Shown: positions 43,351 through 53,026, numbered from the stretch's first letter. The stretch is 64,000 nucleotides of DNA from Candidatus Poribacteria bacterium (GCA_022820835.1 JAJEET010000020.1:1-64000), one strand, 5' to 3'. Notes: generated from the letters alone by a model not told the origin. Numbers and translations: made by a program.

Positions 43351-44280
43351 ATGCGGTTGCGATGTCTCACCTTATGTTGTTTGTTCTTATTGTTGCCCAC
43401 ACTCACGCACGCAAAAATCGTTTTAAAGTCTGGCTCACATCTTTATGTAATGGACGATGACGGGCGTAACGTCAAAATGTTAGTCGAAAGGGTAGACAAG
43501 AGGATGGTCTGGTGGCCCTTTTGGTCTCCGGACGGCAAGCAGATCGCTTTTTTGCGAGATCGACCGATTGTGCCAAAGCAAACGCCTACGAGTGCTATAT
43601 TTATTATCAATAGCGATGGCACAGGTGAATATCGGGTTACCGAAGGAGATGATGACGAACATATAGCGTCGTGGTCGCCGGATGGGAAACACCTCGTATT
43701 CACAAGTGACCGGCTTGCCAAACCGGGAACGGCTCAAAATGATGCCTGGCGGATAGATATCGAAACAAAAGCGTTACGGCGACTGACGCGCACCGTATCA
43801 TTGACAACAGAAGTGGCTTGGTCCCCTGATGGTAAATATATTGCGTATCGAGACACGACCGAAGGGCGTGCCACAATCCATCTGATGCGTGCCGATGGTA
43901 GCGGACAACGTGAACTTGTCAAGAGTGACGGGTTACATTGGCGTGATGGTCCGCGCTGGTCTGTTGATAGCCAATCTGTTCTGTATAATGAATTTAGTTT
44001 TGGTATTGAGACAGTTGTCATTCATAATATAAACACCGACCATCGGCGGGTTGTAGATACACCTGGCAACTGGAGCATCCACAGTGCGTGTTTTATGGGT
44101 CGTAAAAATCTATTGATTTCCGCGAAGCCTCCGGGTGCTGAGAAGTATGACCTCTACCGGTATCATCTTGTTACGAGTGAGATCGTCAACCTGACGAACA
44201 CGCCTGCTATAAATGATTACGGACCGGATTGGATAGACGATGCTGTGTTATCGGTCGCACCACAGGGCAAAAAAAAGTGA
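43351..44280 (+). CDS. TolB-like WD40/PD40 beta-propeller protein, exported
   Basis: A 309-residue exported protein. The signal peptide covers about 1-21 (LTLCCLFLLLPTLTHA). The rest is five to six PD40 blades: WPFWSPDGKQIAFLRD, IASWSPDGKHLVFTSD, EVAWSPDGKYIAYRD and GPRWSVDSQSVLYNE, each followed by an x-I-x-x-I/M-x-x-D/N strand. It resembles the propeller at 16011-16970 but is not a close copy. No Tol-Pal genes accompany it. AGGAGAGAACTC upstream supports ATG 43351. The second structured repeat copy lies 131 bp downstream. Confidence 0.8.
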   Translation: MRLRCLTLCCLFLLLPTLTHAKIVLKSGSHLYVMDDDGRNVKMLVERVDKRMVWWPFWSPDGKQIAFLRDRPIVPKQTPTSAIFIINSDGTGEYRVTEGDDDEHIASWSPDGKHLVFTSDRLAKPGTAQNDAWRIDIETKALRRLTRTVSLTTEVAWSPDGKYIAYRDTTEGRATIHLMRADGSGQRELVKSDGLHWRDGPRWSVDSQSVLYNEFSFGIETVVIHNINTDHRRVVDTPGNWSIHSACFMGRKNLLISAKPPGAEKYDLYRYHLVTSEIVNLTNTPAINDYGPDWIDDAVLSVAPQGKKK

Positions 44281-44410
44281 CGTGGGGAGAAATCAAGGAG
44301 TAAAACCATAAGTTGTGAACATCAACCTTGTTAGGACTGACGCATTTTTTCCATAATAATTTACCTATTACACACTCCAGCAAAAACCCTGCAAAGGAGG
44401 CTGCGTAAGT

Positions 44411-44548
44411 ATGGCAGCCTCTATTGTTTCTTGAGGTGCGCCGAGGGTGCTGGAATCACCTATCGGCGCGGCACTGCCATAAGCTGACTACGACAGCACT
44501 AACCTAATTGTAACATAAAATCAATAATTTTTTATAACTTTTATTTTA
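44411..44548 (+). repeat. Structured 70-nt three-stem element with extended repeat, copy 2
   Basis: The first 70 nt differ from copy 1 at a single base (C for T in the loop of the third stem); all stem bases are kept. The following 70 nt are diverged, and the outer GCTAACCTAA/TTAGGTTAGC stem is weakened. It runs into the 3' end of the minus-strand gene at 44546. Together the two copies flank 41676-44410 in direct orientation. Confidence 0.6.
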
Positions 44549-46498
44549 GGGCCACGGAAAGAATGGCGCAGGTACGTTCGCACTCCAACTGATGAGCGTC
44601 CATAGGACCGCCATGCTGAATTCGCCGAAAACCATGCCTAAGAAGAACGGACGGAGCCGTTGATACTGCCGAATGCCGCTGTAGCGTAGGAGCGGTGTTT
44701 TAATGCTCCACGCGATGAGAACCGGAAACCAGAACACAATAAGTGTCCACGAAGCCGATAGCGCATACCCAAGGGGATGCAGAGGCCACCACCAATATAG
44801 CATTCTCAAGATGACCAAGCCGGTTGTCACCAATATACCTACGCCGAAAAAGATTCCTCCGGTTGTACGGTGATCTGTGCCTAAGCCTTCTATCGCTGCG
44901 ACGTTGTCCTGAAATGCCCAAAGCGGATTCCCGCGATACGTGTAACTATACATATAGTTTGCACCGTGGGTATACGGAAGCCATAGATGGATGGCTGCCG
45001 CACACAGAAACGCCAGCGTACAGCCTAACACAAACACGCCTACCAGCGAACGGTATGACATTCCAACCCGATCTCTAATTTTTAAGCCGTCAAGGAAACC
45101 TGTTAAGATTAACCCGCGCTGATCGCGAGTGAAAATTGCGTCAAGGAAAGACAGTACGGTAAGACTCTGCGCACCCAATGAGGCTTTGCTCGCAACGAGT
45201 TGATACAAATCTAACGGTCGAAACGATGTTTCTGTCATCAACAGACCGCCTTCGGCTGTACTCCGCGCCATCATAACCGCAATGATGCAGATATAAACCA
45301 GTATCTCGAATGCCGCAAAACCTAAATTGAGTCCAGCTGCATAGCACCACCCGACTGCGAGAGTCAAACTGATGATGAGTCCCCAAACTGCCGTTCGATA
45401 AGGTAAGAGTTCATCAGCCTCGCCTGTTTTGTTTCCGGTGAAGGCATCGCGAAAAACGCGTCGGAAATGCGGTAATCCCATATAGATAAACGAAATTACC
45501 AGCACGATGTAGGCACCCGCGACTTGGTAACCGATATAGAGCCGAGTCGGATAGAGCGGCATGCTACTGACGCGTAAGCCGAACATCGCTGCAACAACGT
45601 CTTGGAACCGTGTCAGTAAAAAGAAGAACCATAGACTGAACAGCAGTTGTGTCGGTAGGAGATAGAAGAATCCTATCGCTGCGAAAGACAAAAAAATAGG
45701 GGTATAGGCGATGGCGTTGAAAGGTTGTTCCGTGAAGTACGGATTGAGTAGATACCGTAGCGATAAATTCGGAATTTGTGGCCAGATTTCATGGAGTCCG
45801 TTTAAGGTGAAAATCAACGCAGGCAGTGCGAACCCTAACCACATCAGCCTGTTCCGAAAAAAACTGTGTCCCTCGTGGACGAACTCAAGCGGGAGAGAGA
45901 CTAACGGAAACGAAAGTTTCTCGTTTTCAATCCACTGTTTGCGTAAAATCGCTGCTAAACAGAGAAACGCCGTGAACACGAAAAGGACGAGGACACCCCA
46001 AACGCATAACGGTCCTAACCAAGCGCGCCACGGAATGCTATCGCCGCCTTGCATGCCTTCATAGAAACTGATAGCAATTGGGGCTTGACCTTGCTGTTCA
46101 GGTGAGAATGGAATTAACCACGGTTTGATGTGTGGGAAAAAGAGGGTATCCCAACTATTCGTCTCGTTGGTGAAGTAGTTGACTGCAATGAGGGCTGGGA
46201 TGAGTTTCTCCATGACCCCGCGCGACGAAATCATTGAGGCAACGAGCATCATACAATAAATACACATCAACTCGCGCGGTGAGAACGCAAACCGCTTGTT
46301 GAGTTTCGCAAGCAGCCGATTTCCTAATACAAGAAAAAAGAAGACCCCGATGACGGCTGGTGGTAACTGTAAAAACCCGATTTGAATGTAGGTAATCACA
46401 AGTTCCGCATAAGAGACGAGGCAACAGATAACAATGACGCAGCAGACACCGAGCAGGAGGGAACGTCCTGATATACGATTTTCATTTCCGGGAAGCAA
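44546..46498 (-). CDS. Large polytopic membrane protein, OPT-superfamily-like (DUF6784/6785 type)
   Basis: A 650-residue integral membrane protein with about 14 hydrophobic helices. Repeated loop features include FSPRELMCIYCMMLVASMIS, WIENEKLSFPLVSLPLEFVH and ARSTAEGGLLMTETSFRPLD. These recall the oligopeptide-transporter-like DUF6785/6784 proteins common in Planctomycetota and Poribacteria; I recognise this by pattern only. It presumably transports a small solute across the inner membrane; the substrate is unknown. Its 3' end overlaps the last bases of the structured repeat. Confidence 0.65.
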   Translation of the reverse strand: MLPGNENRISGRSLLLGVCCVIVICCLVSYAELVITYIQIGFLQLPPAVIGVFFFLVLGNRLLAKLNKRFAFSPRELMCIYCMMLVASMISSRGVMEKLIPALIAVNYFTNETNSWDTLFFPHIKPWLIPFSPEQQGQAPIAISFYEGMQGGDSIPWRAWLGPLCVWGVLVLFVFTAFLCLAAILRKQWIENEKLSFPLVSLPLEFVHEGHSFFRNRLMWLGFALPALIFTLNGLHEIWPQIPNLSLRYLLNPYFTEQPFNAIAYTPIFLSFAAIGFFYLLPTQLLFSLWFFFLLTRFQDVVAAMFGLRVSSMPLYPTRLYIGYQVAGAYIVLVISFIYMGLPHFRRVFRDAFTGNKTGEADELLPYRTAVWGLIISLTLAVGWCYAAGLNLGFAAFEILVYICIIAVMMARSTAEGGLLMTETSFRPLDLYQLVASKASLGAQSLTVLSFLDAIFTRDQRGLILTGFLDGLKIRDRVGMSYRSLVGVFVLGCTLAFLCAAAIHLWLPYTHGANYMYSYTYRGNPLWAFQDNVAAIEGLGTDHRTTGGIFFGVGILVTTGLVILRMLYWWWPLHPLGYALSASWTLIVFWFPVLIAWSIKTPLLRYSGIRQYQRLRPFFLGMVFGEFSMAVLWTLISWSANVPAPFFPWP

Positions 46499-46678
46499 TA
46501 TCGCACCGTCCTAAGTAAGGTTTGAGGAAGTTTACCACAAGGCTAAAGGATTGTCAAATGCGATGTAGTGGCATGCGGGTGTTAAAATCTGCGGCGATAC
46601 CCGTATCTCAGGAAAGTAAGACAAGGACGTTTATTATTTTTTTGTAACCGTTTTGTAAATAGATACGTTGTTCAAAGT

Positions 46679-46987
46679 ATGAATAACTTTGCTTACCTAA
46701 GGACTGAAGCAATGCCGAACCAATCGCTCCAATCCTTTGCTGAAATTAACCCACTTGTCGGATTACCTCCAAAGACGCTGCGTTTATATAACGCTTTGGA
46801 AATCTTTAAGAAGAGATATTGTTCTTCAGATAATCCAGACTGGTTTCGCATGCCGCACCGTGATCCGCTCCTTCAGAAAATCGGGTTTTCTGAAACGGAT
46901 ATTGAAAACGGAATCCAAGAATTGGTCCAGGCAGATCTTTTGGAAATTCAAGAGGGGCAAGACGCAAGATGGTATTGCCTGAAGTAG
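46679..46987 (+). CDS. Small protein of unknown function upstream of maf
   Basis: A 102-residue soluble protein. The C-terminal half (RDPLLQKIGFSETDIENGIQ then ELVQADLLEIQEGQDARWY) looks like a small winged-helix fold: a helix, a turn, a recognition-type helix and a beta wing. An in-frame ATG at 46712 (MPNQSLQSF) is a possible start. Its stop lies 1 bp before the maf ATG, so the two are translationally coupled. Function is not known. Confidence 0.6.
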   Translation: MNNFAYLRTEAMPNQSLQSFAEINPLVGLPPKTLRLYNALEIFKKRYCSSDNPDWFRMPHRDPLLQKIGFSETDIENGIQELVQADLLEIQEGQDARWYCLK

Positions 46988-46988
46988 C

Positions 46989-47600
46989 ATGCAAGCCAAT
47001 GAATGTCCTGTGAAAATTCCGCATCTGATTTTAGCCTCGGCATCACCTCGACGCGCTGCGTTGCTATCACAGATCGGGTTGACTTACGATGTCCACCCGA
47101 GCGATGCTGTGGAACCACCACCTCACGTCTATGCTAATAAGCCGGCAAGCGAGGTGACACAAGAACTCGCTTTCCTAAAGGCTTCGTCTGTCGCACAACA
47201 TTATGACAACGGTTTGATTATCGGCGCAGATACGCTGGTAGCGTTAGATGGTGAACTTCTCGGTAAACCGACTGACGATGCCGAGGCAGTGGCGATGTTG
47301 ACCTACCTCAGCAACAGAAGCCACGAGGTTGTGACCGGTGTGGCATTAATTGACGCATCATCAGGACGCGAGCAGGTCTGGGCAGAGACAACTCAAGTCT
47401 ATTTTCGGAAATTACAGAACAACGAAATAACGGCATATATCGCGAGCGGCGAACCGATGGATAAGGCTGGCGCGTATGGAATTCAAGGACGCGGTGCCGC
47501 TTTCGTTAGACGTATTGACGGATGTTATTTTAACGTCGTTGGATTACCCTTAGCAAGCCTCGTTGAACACCTATCGAATTTTCAATCCAAGGAATATTAA
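46989..47600 (+). CDS. maf: Maf-like nucleoside triphosphate pyrophosphatase
   Basis: A 203-residue house-cleaning enzyme that hydrolyses non-canonical or pyrimidine NTPs to NMPs. Motifs are LILASASPRRAALLSQIGL near residue 14, the acidic IIGADTLVALDG, LGKPTDDAEAVAML and the C-terminal DKAGAYGIQGRGAAFV-x-x-IDGCYFNVVGLP. Length and motif order match Maf/YhdE. It begins 1 bp after the preceding small gene. The family was first named for septum inhibition. Confidence 0.95.
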   Translation: MQANECPVKIPHLILASASPRRAALLSQIGLTYDVHPSDAVEPPPHVYANKPASEVTQELAFLKASSVAQHYDNGLIIGADTLVALDGELLGKPTDDAEAVAMLTYLSNRSHEVVTGVALIDASSGREQVWAETTQVYFRKLQNNEITAYIASGEPMDKAGAYGIQGRGAAFVRRIDGCYFNVVGLPLASLVEHLSNFQSKEY

Positions 47601-47714
47601 GAATATCCAAAACTTGTAGTCCGTAATGAAATGGTTCTCACTGCGAAGCAGGATTTAAGAGATGCCTGTTGATTGTTGATTGCACCCTGTTTAACCGCAA
47701 GGTAAATTAAAAAA

Positions 47715-48356
47715 ATGTCGGCATCTAAAAATTACATACCTACCGACGGATACACCGAAATCGTGAAGCCCGGTGAGATGGGCATTACCGAACTCCATTT
47801 CGGGATTCTTTCCATCACTCCTGACGCAACATTCTTTGACCATTCTGATGAGACTGAAGTCGCATTGATCGCTTTGGAAGGCAGCTGCACACTCTTAGTC
47901 GGACATAACGGCAACAAAGCCTATGGAACTTTGGGGGAACGGCGAGATGTTTTTCAGGGCGAGGCGTGCATAGCTTATGTTCCACATCACACAACCTACG
48001 AGATCCTCACGCATGAAACAGGTGTCGAAATCGCGGTATGTAGAATACAATCTCATTCGGAATCTGCGGCGGTTATTTTGAGAGAAGGCGAGACAATCGC
48101 TGAAGGCGAGACACGTCTCAGAATTTGGGAAAACCTTTATTCAAACGGTTCAGATGTCCGTGTAAACGGTGAAGCGATCTGCTTTCAGCGGTTCAGAGAT
48201 ACAGATGGCGTTGCGGTTTACGATGTTACGCGCACCACAGAAACGGTGCGCGTACAAGTGTCTCACAATGATGTGTTTACTGTTCCAGAACAGCATAATG
48301 CCGTCCTGCTAACATCCGGAAGCAGTGGTTATCAATTGTGGATACAACCAAATTAA
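47715..48356 (+). CDS. IolB/KduI-like cupin protein, short form
   Basis: A 213-residue double-cupin-like protein. The N-terminal half resembles 5-deoxy-glucuronate isomerase IolB: a TEVALIALEGSCTLLVG strand pair, GERRDVFQGEACIAYVPHHT and an EIAVCRIQS strand. The second half lacks the HxHD metal-binding block that active IolB/KduI isomerases carry, and the protein is about 60 residues shorter. It is therefore a degenerate or non-catalytic family member, or a sugar-binding relative. No other inositol or uronate genes lie beside it. Confidence 0.6.
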   Translation: MSASKNYIPTDGYTEIVKPGEMGITELHFGILSITPDATFFDHSDETEVALIALEGSCTLLVGHNGNKAYGTLGERRDVFQGEACIAYVPHHTTYEILTHETGVEIAVCRIQSHSESAAVILREGETIAEGETRLRIWENLYSNGSDVRVNGEAICFQRFRDTDGVAVYDVTRTTETVRVQVSHNDVFTVPEQHNAVLLTSGSSGYQLWIQPN

Positions 48357-48414
48357 GGTGTAGAGATCAAGAGCGCAGCTCGCTCCCACAAGAAATTGAA
48401 ATGTGGATAGAACA

Positions 48415-48717
48415 CTACTCGCCTTCGATAAGTTCGCCACCCTTCTTGAGAAAAGCGACAGCACTCCGCGAGATTTGAACCTTTACCTCTTGGCTATTTA
48501 CTTCCCCAACGGCAATCAGAATAATATTCTTATCATTGCTCAACCCAAGGATCTTGCCGTGTAATCCACCATTAGTTACGATTTCATCACCCTTAGATAG
48601 GTTCTCAAGCATATTTTGGTGTTTTTTGCGTTTCGTTTGCTCCGGCCGAAATAGTAAAAAATAAAAAATAACACCCATCGCTAAAAACGGGACGAGCATA
48701 CCTGTTATTGCATCCAT
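48415..48717 (-). CDS. yajC: Preprotein translocase subunit YajC
   Basis: A 100-residue inner-membrane protein with one N-terminal helix (MLVPFLAMGVIFYFLLFRP) followed by the family block QTKRKKHQNMLENLSKGDEI and VTNGGLHGKI. YajC binds SecDF and assists protein export. It starts 9 bp after queA and is the last gene in the ruv-queA run, an arrangement widely seen in bacteria. It ends FLKKGGELIEGE. Confidence 0.93.
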   Translation of the reverse strand: MDAITGMLVPFLAMGVIFYFLLFRPEQTKRKKHQNMLENLSKGDEIVTNGGLHGKILGLSNDKNIILIAVGEVNSQEVKVQISRSAVAFLKKGGELIEGE

Positions 48718-48726
48718 AAATTTCTC

Positions 48727-49761
48727 CTAAAGAATCAGCATGGCATCGCCATAACTGTAAAAACGGTAGTTATTTTCGAGTGCCGCCTGATACGCCTTCT
48801 GAATCAGATCGCGTCCAGCGAAGGCACTCACCAACATGAGTAAAGTTGATTTAGGTAGATGAAAATTGGTAACCAATGCATCTACTACATTAAATTGGTG
48901 TCCGGGATAGATAAAAAGATCGCTATAACCGCTATAAGGGTGGACAGTTCCGGTCACGCCAGCGGTTTCGAGCGACCGGACCACTGTCGTCCCGATGGCA
49001 ACAATCTTTGAGCCAGTCTCCCGTGCAGTGCGTATCCGGCGCGCTTCTGTTTCTGTGAGATGAATATATTCGGCGGGCATCTTGTGCGTCTGAATATTTT
49101 CGACCTTCACAGGTTGAAACGTTCCAGGTCCGACGTGCAGTGTTAACGTCGCGATCTCTATCCCGTTACCTTTCAATTCTGCCAGCAGTTCCTCAGTAAA
49201 GTGCAGTCCGGCTGTCGGCGCAGCAATCGCACCTTCCGTAGCAGCATAAACGGACTGATAGCGCACCCTATCTTCAGCATTTGGTAGACGACGAATATAA
49301 GGCGGTAAAGGCATCATGCCGATGTCCGAAAGGATGGCTAAGAACGTTTCGCTGTGATCGTAATCGAAACGGACGATGCAGTGTCCGTCATCTGGTTTCG
49401 CGAGCACTTCTGCCGTCAGTTGCGCTTCAACAAATACAATCCGTGTACCGATCCGAAGGCTGCGTCTCGGTTTCGCGAGCACTTCCCAAGTGTCCGTCTC
49501 CCTTTCTCGGATAAGGAGCAGTTCTATCTTGCCACCGGTTTCCGCCTTTTTACCGATGAGCCGTGCCGGTATTACCTTGGTGTCGTTGAGAACTAACACA
49601 GAATTGCGCGGTAAGTATTCACCGATATGTGAAAATTGTGTGTGCTGAAAAGCACCCGTATTTCGATTGACTATCAAAAGTCGGGACGCATCCCGTTGTT
49701 GAAGCGGACTTTGCGCGATCCGATCAGGCGGCAGATGGTAATCAAAATCTGTGAGCTTCAT
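48727..49761 (-). CDS. queA: S-adenosylmethionine:tRNA ribosyltransferase-isomerase QueA
   Basis: A 344-residue enzyme that transfers and isomerises the ribose of SAM onto preQ1-tRNA to give epoxyqueuosine. Motifs are MKLTDFDYHLPPDRIAQSPL at the start, the SRLLIVNR strand, RNSVLVLNDTKVIPARLIG, EGAIAAPTAGLHFTEELL, LTLHVGPGTFQPV and ALVTNFHLPKSTLLMLVSAF. I chose ATG 49761 because homologues begin MKLxDFDYxLP; the frame is open nine codons upstream. It closely follows ruvB, a common partnership. Confidence 0.97.
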   Translation of the reverse strand: MKLTDFDYHLPPDRIAQSPLQQRDASRLLIVNRNTGAFQHTQFSHIGEYLPRNSVLVLNDTKVIPARLIGKKAETGGKIELLLIRERETDTWEVLAKPRRSLRIGTRIVFVEAQLTAEVLAKPDDGHCIVRFDYDHSETFLAILSDIGMMPLPPYIRRLPNAEDRVRYQSVYAATEGAIAAPTAGLHFTEELLAELKGNGIEIATLTLHVGPGTFQPVKVENIQTHKMPAEYIHLTETEARRIRTARETGSKIVAIGTTVVRSLETAGVTGTVHPYSGYSDLFIYPGHQFNVVDALVTNFHLPKSTLLMLVSAFAGRDLIQKAYQAALENNYRFYSYGDAMLIL

Positions 49762-49791
49762 AATTACGTTGCGATTGTCCCTCACCAAAAT

Positions 49792-50814
49792 TCACATCGA
49801 ATGGAACAACGATGGTTGCGGCTCGACAGGATAGTTGAAATACGCGTAAGCCGCATCGGTTGCGACGCGTCCGCCCGGTGTCAATGCTAAAAACCCTTCT
49901 TTAATGTAATAGGGTTCGTAAACTTCTTCAATCGTGCGTTTGTCTTCACTTAAAGCGACAGCGAGTGCCTTAACCCCTGCCCGTCCGCTGAAATTCTCAA
50001 TAAGCGTCTGAAAGTAAGCGTAATCTTGTGCGTTTAATCCGCGTTCGTCGATGCCAAAGAATTCGAGTGCCTCCTCCGCAACTTCAAGCGAAAGTATGCC
50101 GTTCCCTTTAACCTGAGCATAATCCCTAACGTTAGCGAGCAGCTTATTCGCAATACGCATCGTGCCGCGCGAACGGCGAGCTAAGGCATATTCTGCATCT
50201 TCGTCAATATTAATGTTGAGTTTTGAACTGTTGATTCGGATGACTTGCCGGATGTCTTCTGCTTCGTAGTAATCCAGATGGATGCGGATGCCAAAACGAT
50301 CTCGAAACGGACCTGCGAGCAGCCCTTCACGCGTTGTCGCACCGACAAGTGTGAAAGGCTGGAGCGGAATTTGCACGGAATCCGATGCCGGACCCTGACC
50401 GATCGTTAAATCGAGTTGGTAATCTTCCATCACTGGGTAAAGCGATTCTTGGACATTTCCTTTCATTTGATGGATTTCGTCAATAAACAGCACGTCTCCC
50501 TTTTCGAGGTTCGTCAAAGTCGAAGCGAGATCAAGCCGTTCCATGACAGGTCCAATCGTCTGTTTAAAGTTACTCTGAATTTCGTTGGCAATGATCCTCG
50601 CAAGGGTCGTCTTGCCAAGTCCCGGTGGGCTGACGAGTAAGACGTGCTCAAGTGCGTCTCCACGCTTTTTCGCGGCTTCAATGTGGATACGGAGCTGCTC
50701 TTTGCCTCTATCCTGTCCGATGAATTCGTTTAGCGTTTCCGGACGAAGACTGTAGTTAAACTCGTCCTCTTCATCTGCTAAATGCGAGAAATCTGGTATG
50801 TTCTGGTTATCCAT
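49792..50814 (-). CDS. ruvB: Holliday junction branch migration helicase RuvB
   Basis: A 340-residue AAA+ motor. It shows SLRPETLNEFIGQDRGKEQL near the N-terminus, Walker A SPPGLGKTTLARIIA, Walker B VLFIDEIHQM, the sensor ATTREGLLAGPFRDRFG and the winged-helix C-terminus with GRVATDAAYAYF. With RuvA it drives branch migration during recombination repair. The internal HLDYYEAEDIRQVI block and the LxSxDxR-like C-terminal DNA-binding text are normal. The gene lies 83 bp after ruvA. Confidence 0.98.
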   Translation of the reverse strand: MDNQNIPDFSHLADEEDEFNYSLRPETLNEFIGQDRGKEQLRIHIEAAKKRGDALEHVLLVSPPGLGKTTLARIIANEIQSNFKQTIGPVMERLDLASTLTNLEKGDVLFIDEIHQMKGNVQESLYPVMEDYQLDLTIGQGPASDSVQIPLQPFTLVGATTREGLLAGPFRDRFGIRIHLDYYEAEDIRQVIRINSSKLNINIDEDAEYALARRSRGTMRIANKLLANVRDYAQVKGNGILSLEVAEEALEFFGIDERGLNAQDYAYFQTLIENFSGRAGVKALAVALSEDKRTIEEVYEPYYIKEGFLALTPGGRVATDAAYAYFNYPVEPQPSLFHSM

Positions 50815-50897
50815 TTTGTTTCATCCAAATACGGAACCTGAAAGTAGAATGTTCATTCCAATTCATCGGTGTTGACAGCCATTTGTATTCCTAAAAA

Positions 50898-51494
50898 TTA
50901 ATTTCGGATATAGCGAAGGGCTTGTTTGACTAAATTATCCCGTTTTGCAGAATCGCCAAGCACTTTTTGTGCTTTTTCAACGGCTTGTTCTGCCTCAAGT
51001 TCTGATGCACCAAGGTTAACAAGGATTTGGATCACTTCGATATCTGGTGCCACGGATTTTTCCGTATCTACCGCGCCTTCCAATTTTATTTTTCCGATCT
51101 TATTTTTTAACTTGGTGATGACAACTTGTGCAATATCTTTGCTTAAGCGTGGCACGCGTATCAGTGTGGTTGTATCTCCGCGCTGGACGGCGCGTTGGAA
51201 TTGGGCAGGTGACAACCTCGAAACAATATTTTGCGCGAGTGCCGGTCCTACACCGGAGACAGTCAGTGCCAACTCAAAAACTTTGAGCGCATCTATTGAG
51301 GTGAATCCATAGAGCGTGACCTTGTTTTCACGGTTTTGGTAATAGTGTGTATAAAATGTAACCGTCTCACCTATAGGGGGTAGACCGGTTATAACACGCG
51401 GTGTCACATCAATAGCATACCCGATGCCGTTGACGTCTACGATAACCTGTTTAGTATCCTTGTAGGCGATAACACCTTTGATGTAAGCAATCAT
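50898..51494 (-). CDS. ruvA: Holliday junction DNA-binding protein RuvA
   Basis: A 198-residue protein with the RuvA start MIAYIKGVIAYKDTKQVIVD, OB-fold text VTFYTHYYQNRENKVTLYGF, the helix-hairpin-helix VSGVGPALAQNIVSRLSPAQ and a second hairpin RVPRLSKDIAQVVITKLKNK. The C-terminal domain (LVNLGASELEAEQAVEKA) contacts RuvB. Length is normal. It stands between ruvC and ruvB in the usual order. Confidence 0.97.
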   Translation of the reverse strand: MIAYIKGVIAYKDTKQVIVDVNGIGYAIDVTPRVITGLPPIGETVTFYTHYYQNRENKVTLYGFTSIDALKVFELALTVSGVGPALAQNIVSRLSPAQFQRAVQRGDTTTLIRVPRLSKDIAQVVITKLKNKIGKIKLEGAVDTEKSVAPDIEVIQILVNLGASELEAEQAVEKAQKVLGDSAKRDNLVKQALRYIRN

Positions 51495-51644
51495 TTTTAA
51501 TTTAAACTATGGACCCCTTTTCTGCTCTCCATTACATTTCAAGCAGTTTTTGGGTTAATTCAAATATGTTTTCGTTTACTTATGTTGCATCCTTAGCCTG
51601 AAACCACCGTGAAACGGAGTGGAACGATGCACAAAAGCCAATAG

Positions 51645-52181
51645 CTAAGAATATTTTTTCTCAAGTTCAAGAACTTTATAAGAACGGGCATGGCAGAGCG
51701 CGAGCGCGAGCGCATCTGCAGCGTGATCCGGACGCGGCGGCTCTTTAAGTTTAAGCAGGGCTTGGACCATCTTTTGCATCTGAGATTTTGTGGCTTTCCC
51801 GTAGCCGACGATCGCTTGTTTCACTTGAGTGGGTGTATATACAGTGACAGAACAGCCCGCATTCGCTGCTGCAAGTTTCACAATACCTTTGACCTCACTA
51901 ACACCGAACGCACTACTCGTATTTTTACTAAAGAAAATATTTTCGAGGACCACGCTTTCGATAGCGAACTCTGTGATCAAGCCGGTTATGACATCGTAAA
52001 TCTCTTTCAACCGTACCTCTGGTGCTGTTCGCGGACTTGTGCGGATATTACCGAAATGGCGCGGAACCAGACGGTTACCCTGAGACACAACCACACCGTA
52101 TCCTGTATTCGCAATGCCCGGATCAACGCCAAGAATTATTTTTTTTATGTTCCTTGCGGTTCGGTGAGGCGAGTTTTGCAT
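51645..52181 (-). CDS. ruvC: Holliday junction resolvase RuvC
   Basis: A 178-residue endonuclease that cuts four-way junctions. The metal-binding acidic residues are visible in ILGVDPGIANTGYG (Asp20), SVVLENIFFSKNTSSAFG and PRPDHAADALALALCH near residue 155. About 12 extra residues precede the usual start, and another start nearer the first strand is possible. It lies just downstream of yebC on the same strand, with 98 bp between them. Confidence 0.96.
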   Translation of the reverse strand: MQNSPHRTARNIKKIILGVDPGIANTGYGVVVSQGNRLVPRHFGNIRTSPRTAPEVRLKEIYDVITGLITEFAIESVVLENIFFSKNTSSAFGVSEVKGIVKLAAANAGCSVTVYTPTQVKQAIVGYGKATKSQMQKMVQALLKLKEPPRPDHAADALALALCHARSYKVLELEKKYS

Positions 52182-52279
52182 TTGATGTCCCTTCCCATAC
52201 AGCCGTCCTCCACTACGTTACGGACTAAGCTTTTGATGCCGTGAGGAATTTTCAATGATGCTGTTACCAAATACCTTTG

Positions 52280-53026
52280 TTACGCCGCAGCTTCTAAAAG
52301 GTTATCCGGAATATCGAAGTTGGCATAAACCTTCTGAACATCGTCAAGGTCATCAAGAGCATCCATGAGTCGTAGCATCCGTTCCGCTTCTTTCCCTTCG
52401 AGTTTCACAGTGGTTTGTGGTATCATGCTAATTTCAGCGAGCTGGACTTTGGCGGATGTCTCTTGAATTGCCGTGAGGACGCTATCGAACATCTCAAACG
52501 GCGTAATGACTTCCATACCTGTGTCGGAGGAGGTCACATCTTCGGCACCAGCTTCAACTGCGATCATAAACAATTCCTCTTCATCGATACTATCAGGTGT
52601 AACGACGATCAATCCGCATTTATCGAAACCCCATGCAACGCAACCGCGTTCACCGATTCTGCCCTCATGTTTACTGAAAGCGTGTCGAATCGCTGCCACT
52701 GCACGATTACGGTTGTCCGTCAAGACTTCTAGCATCACTGCAACACCCCCAGGTCCGTAACCTTCGTAGAGAATCTCTTCGTAGGTTTCACCCTCAAGCT
52801 CACCAGTGCCACGAAGAATCGCTTTGGTAATGTTATCATTCGGGACATTGTTCGATTTCGCAGCCGCGATAGCAGTGCGCAGGCGTGGGTTTGTGTCTAC
52901 ATCGCCACCACCGATACGCGCAGATGCCGTAATCTCTTTGACCAATTTTGAGAAGAGTTTACCGCGCCTCGAGTCGTTTGCTGCTTTTTTATGTTTAATT
53001 GTTGACCATTTAGAGTGTCCTGACAT
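52280..53026 (-). CDS. yebC: YebC/PmpR-family protein
   Basis: A 248-residue protein with the canonical start [20 protein letters not shown] and the family blocks [38 protein letters not shown] and [20 protein letters not shown]. YebC proteins have been described as transcriptional regulators and, more recently, as ribosome-acting factors that relieve polyproline stalling. ATG 53026 with AAAGGAT upstream is the right start, although the frame is open 26 codons further. Its place before ruvC is widely conserved. Confidence 0.97.
   Translation of the reverse strand: MSGHSKWSTIKHKKAANDSRRGKLFSKLVKEITASARIGGGDVDTNPRLRTAIAAAKSNNVPNDNITKAILRGTGELEGETYEEILYEGYGPGGVAVMLEVLTDNRNRAVAAIRHAFSKHEGRIGERGCVAWGFDKCGLIVVTPDSIDEEELFMIAVEAGAEDVTSSDTGMEVITPFEMFDSVLTAIQETSAKVQLAEISMIPQTTVKLEGKEAERMLRLMDALDDLDDVQKVYANFDIPDNLLEAAA

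Noticed and set aside
43067..43426. 119-codon plus-strand frame between 42564 and 43351 genes
   Set aside because: It runs across a 13-bp perfect hairpin and overlaps the signal peptide of the TolB-like gene; the protein looks random.
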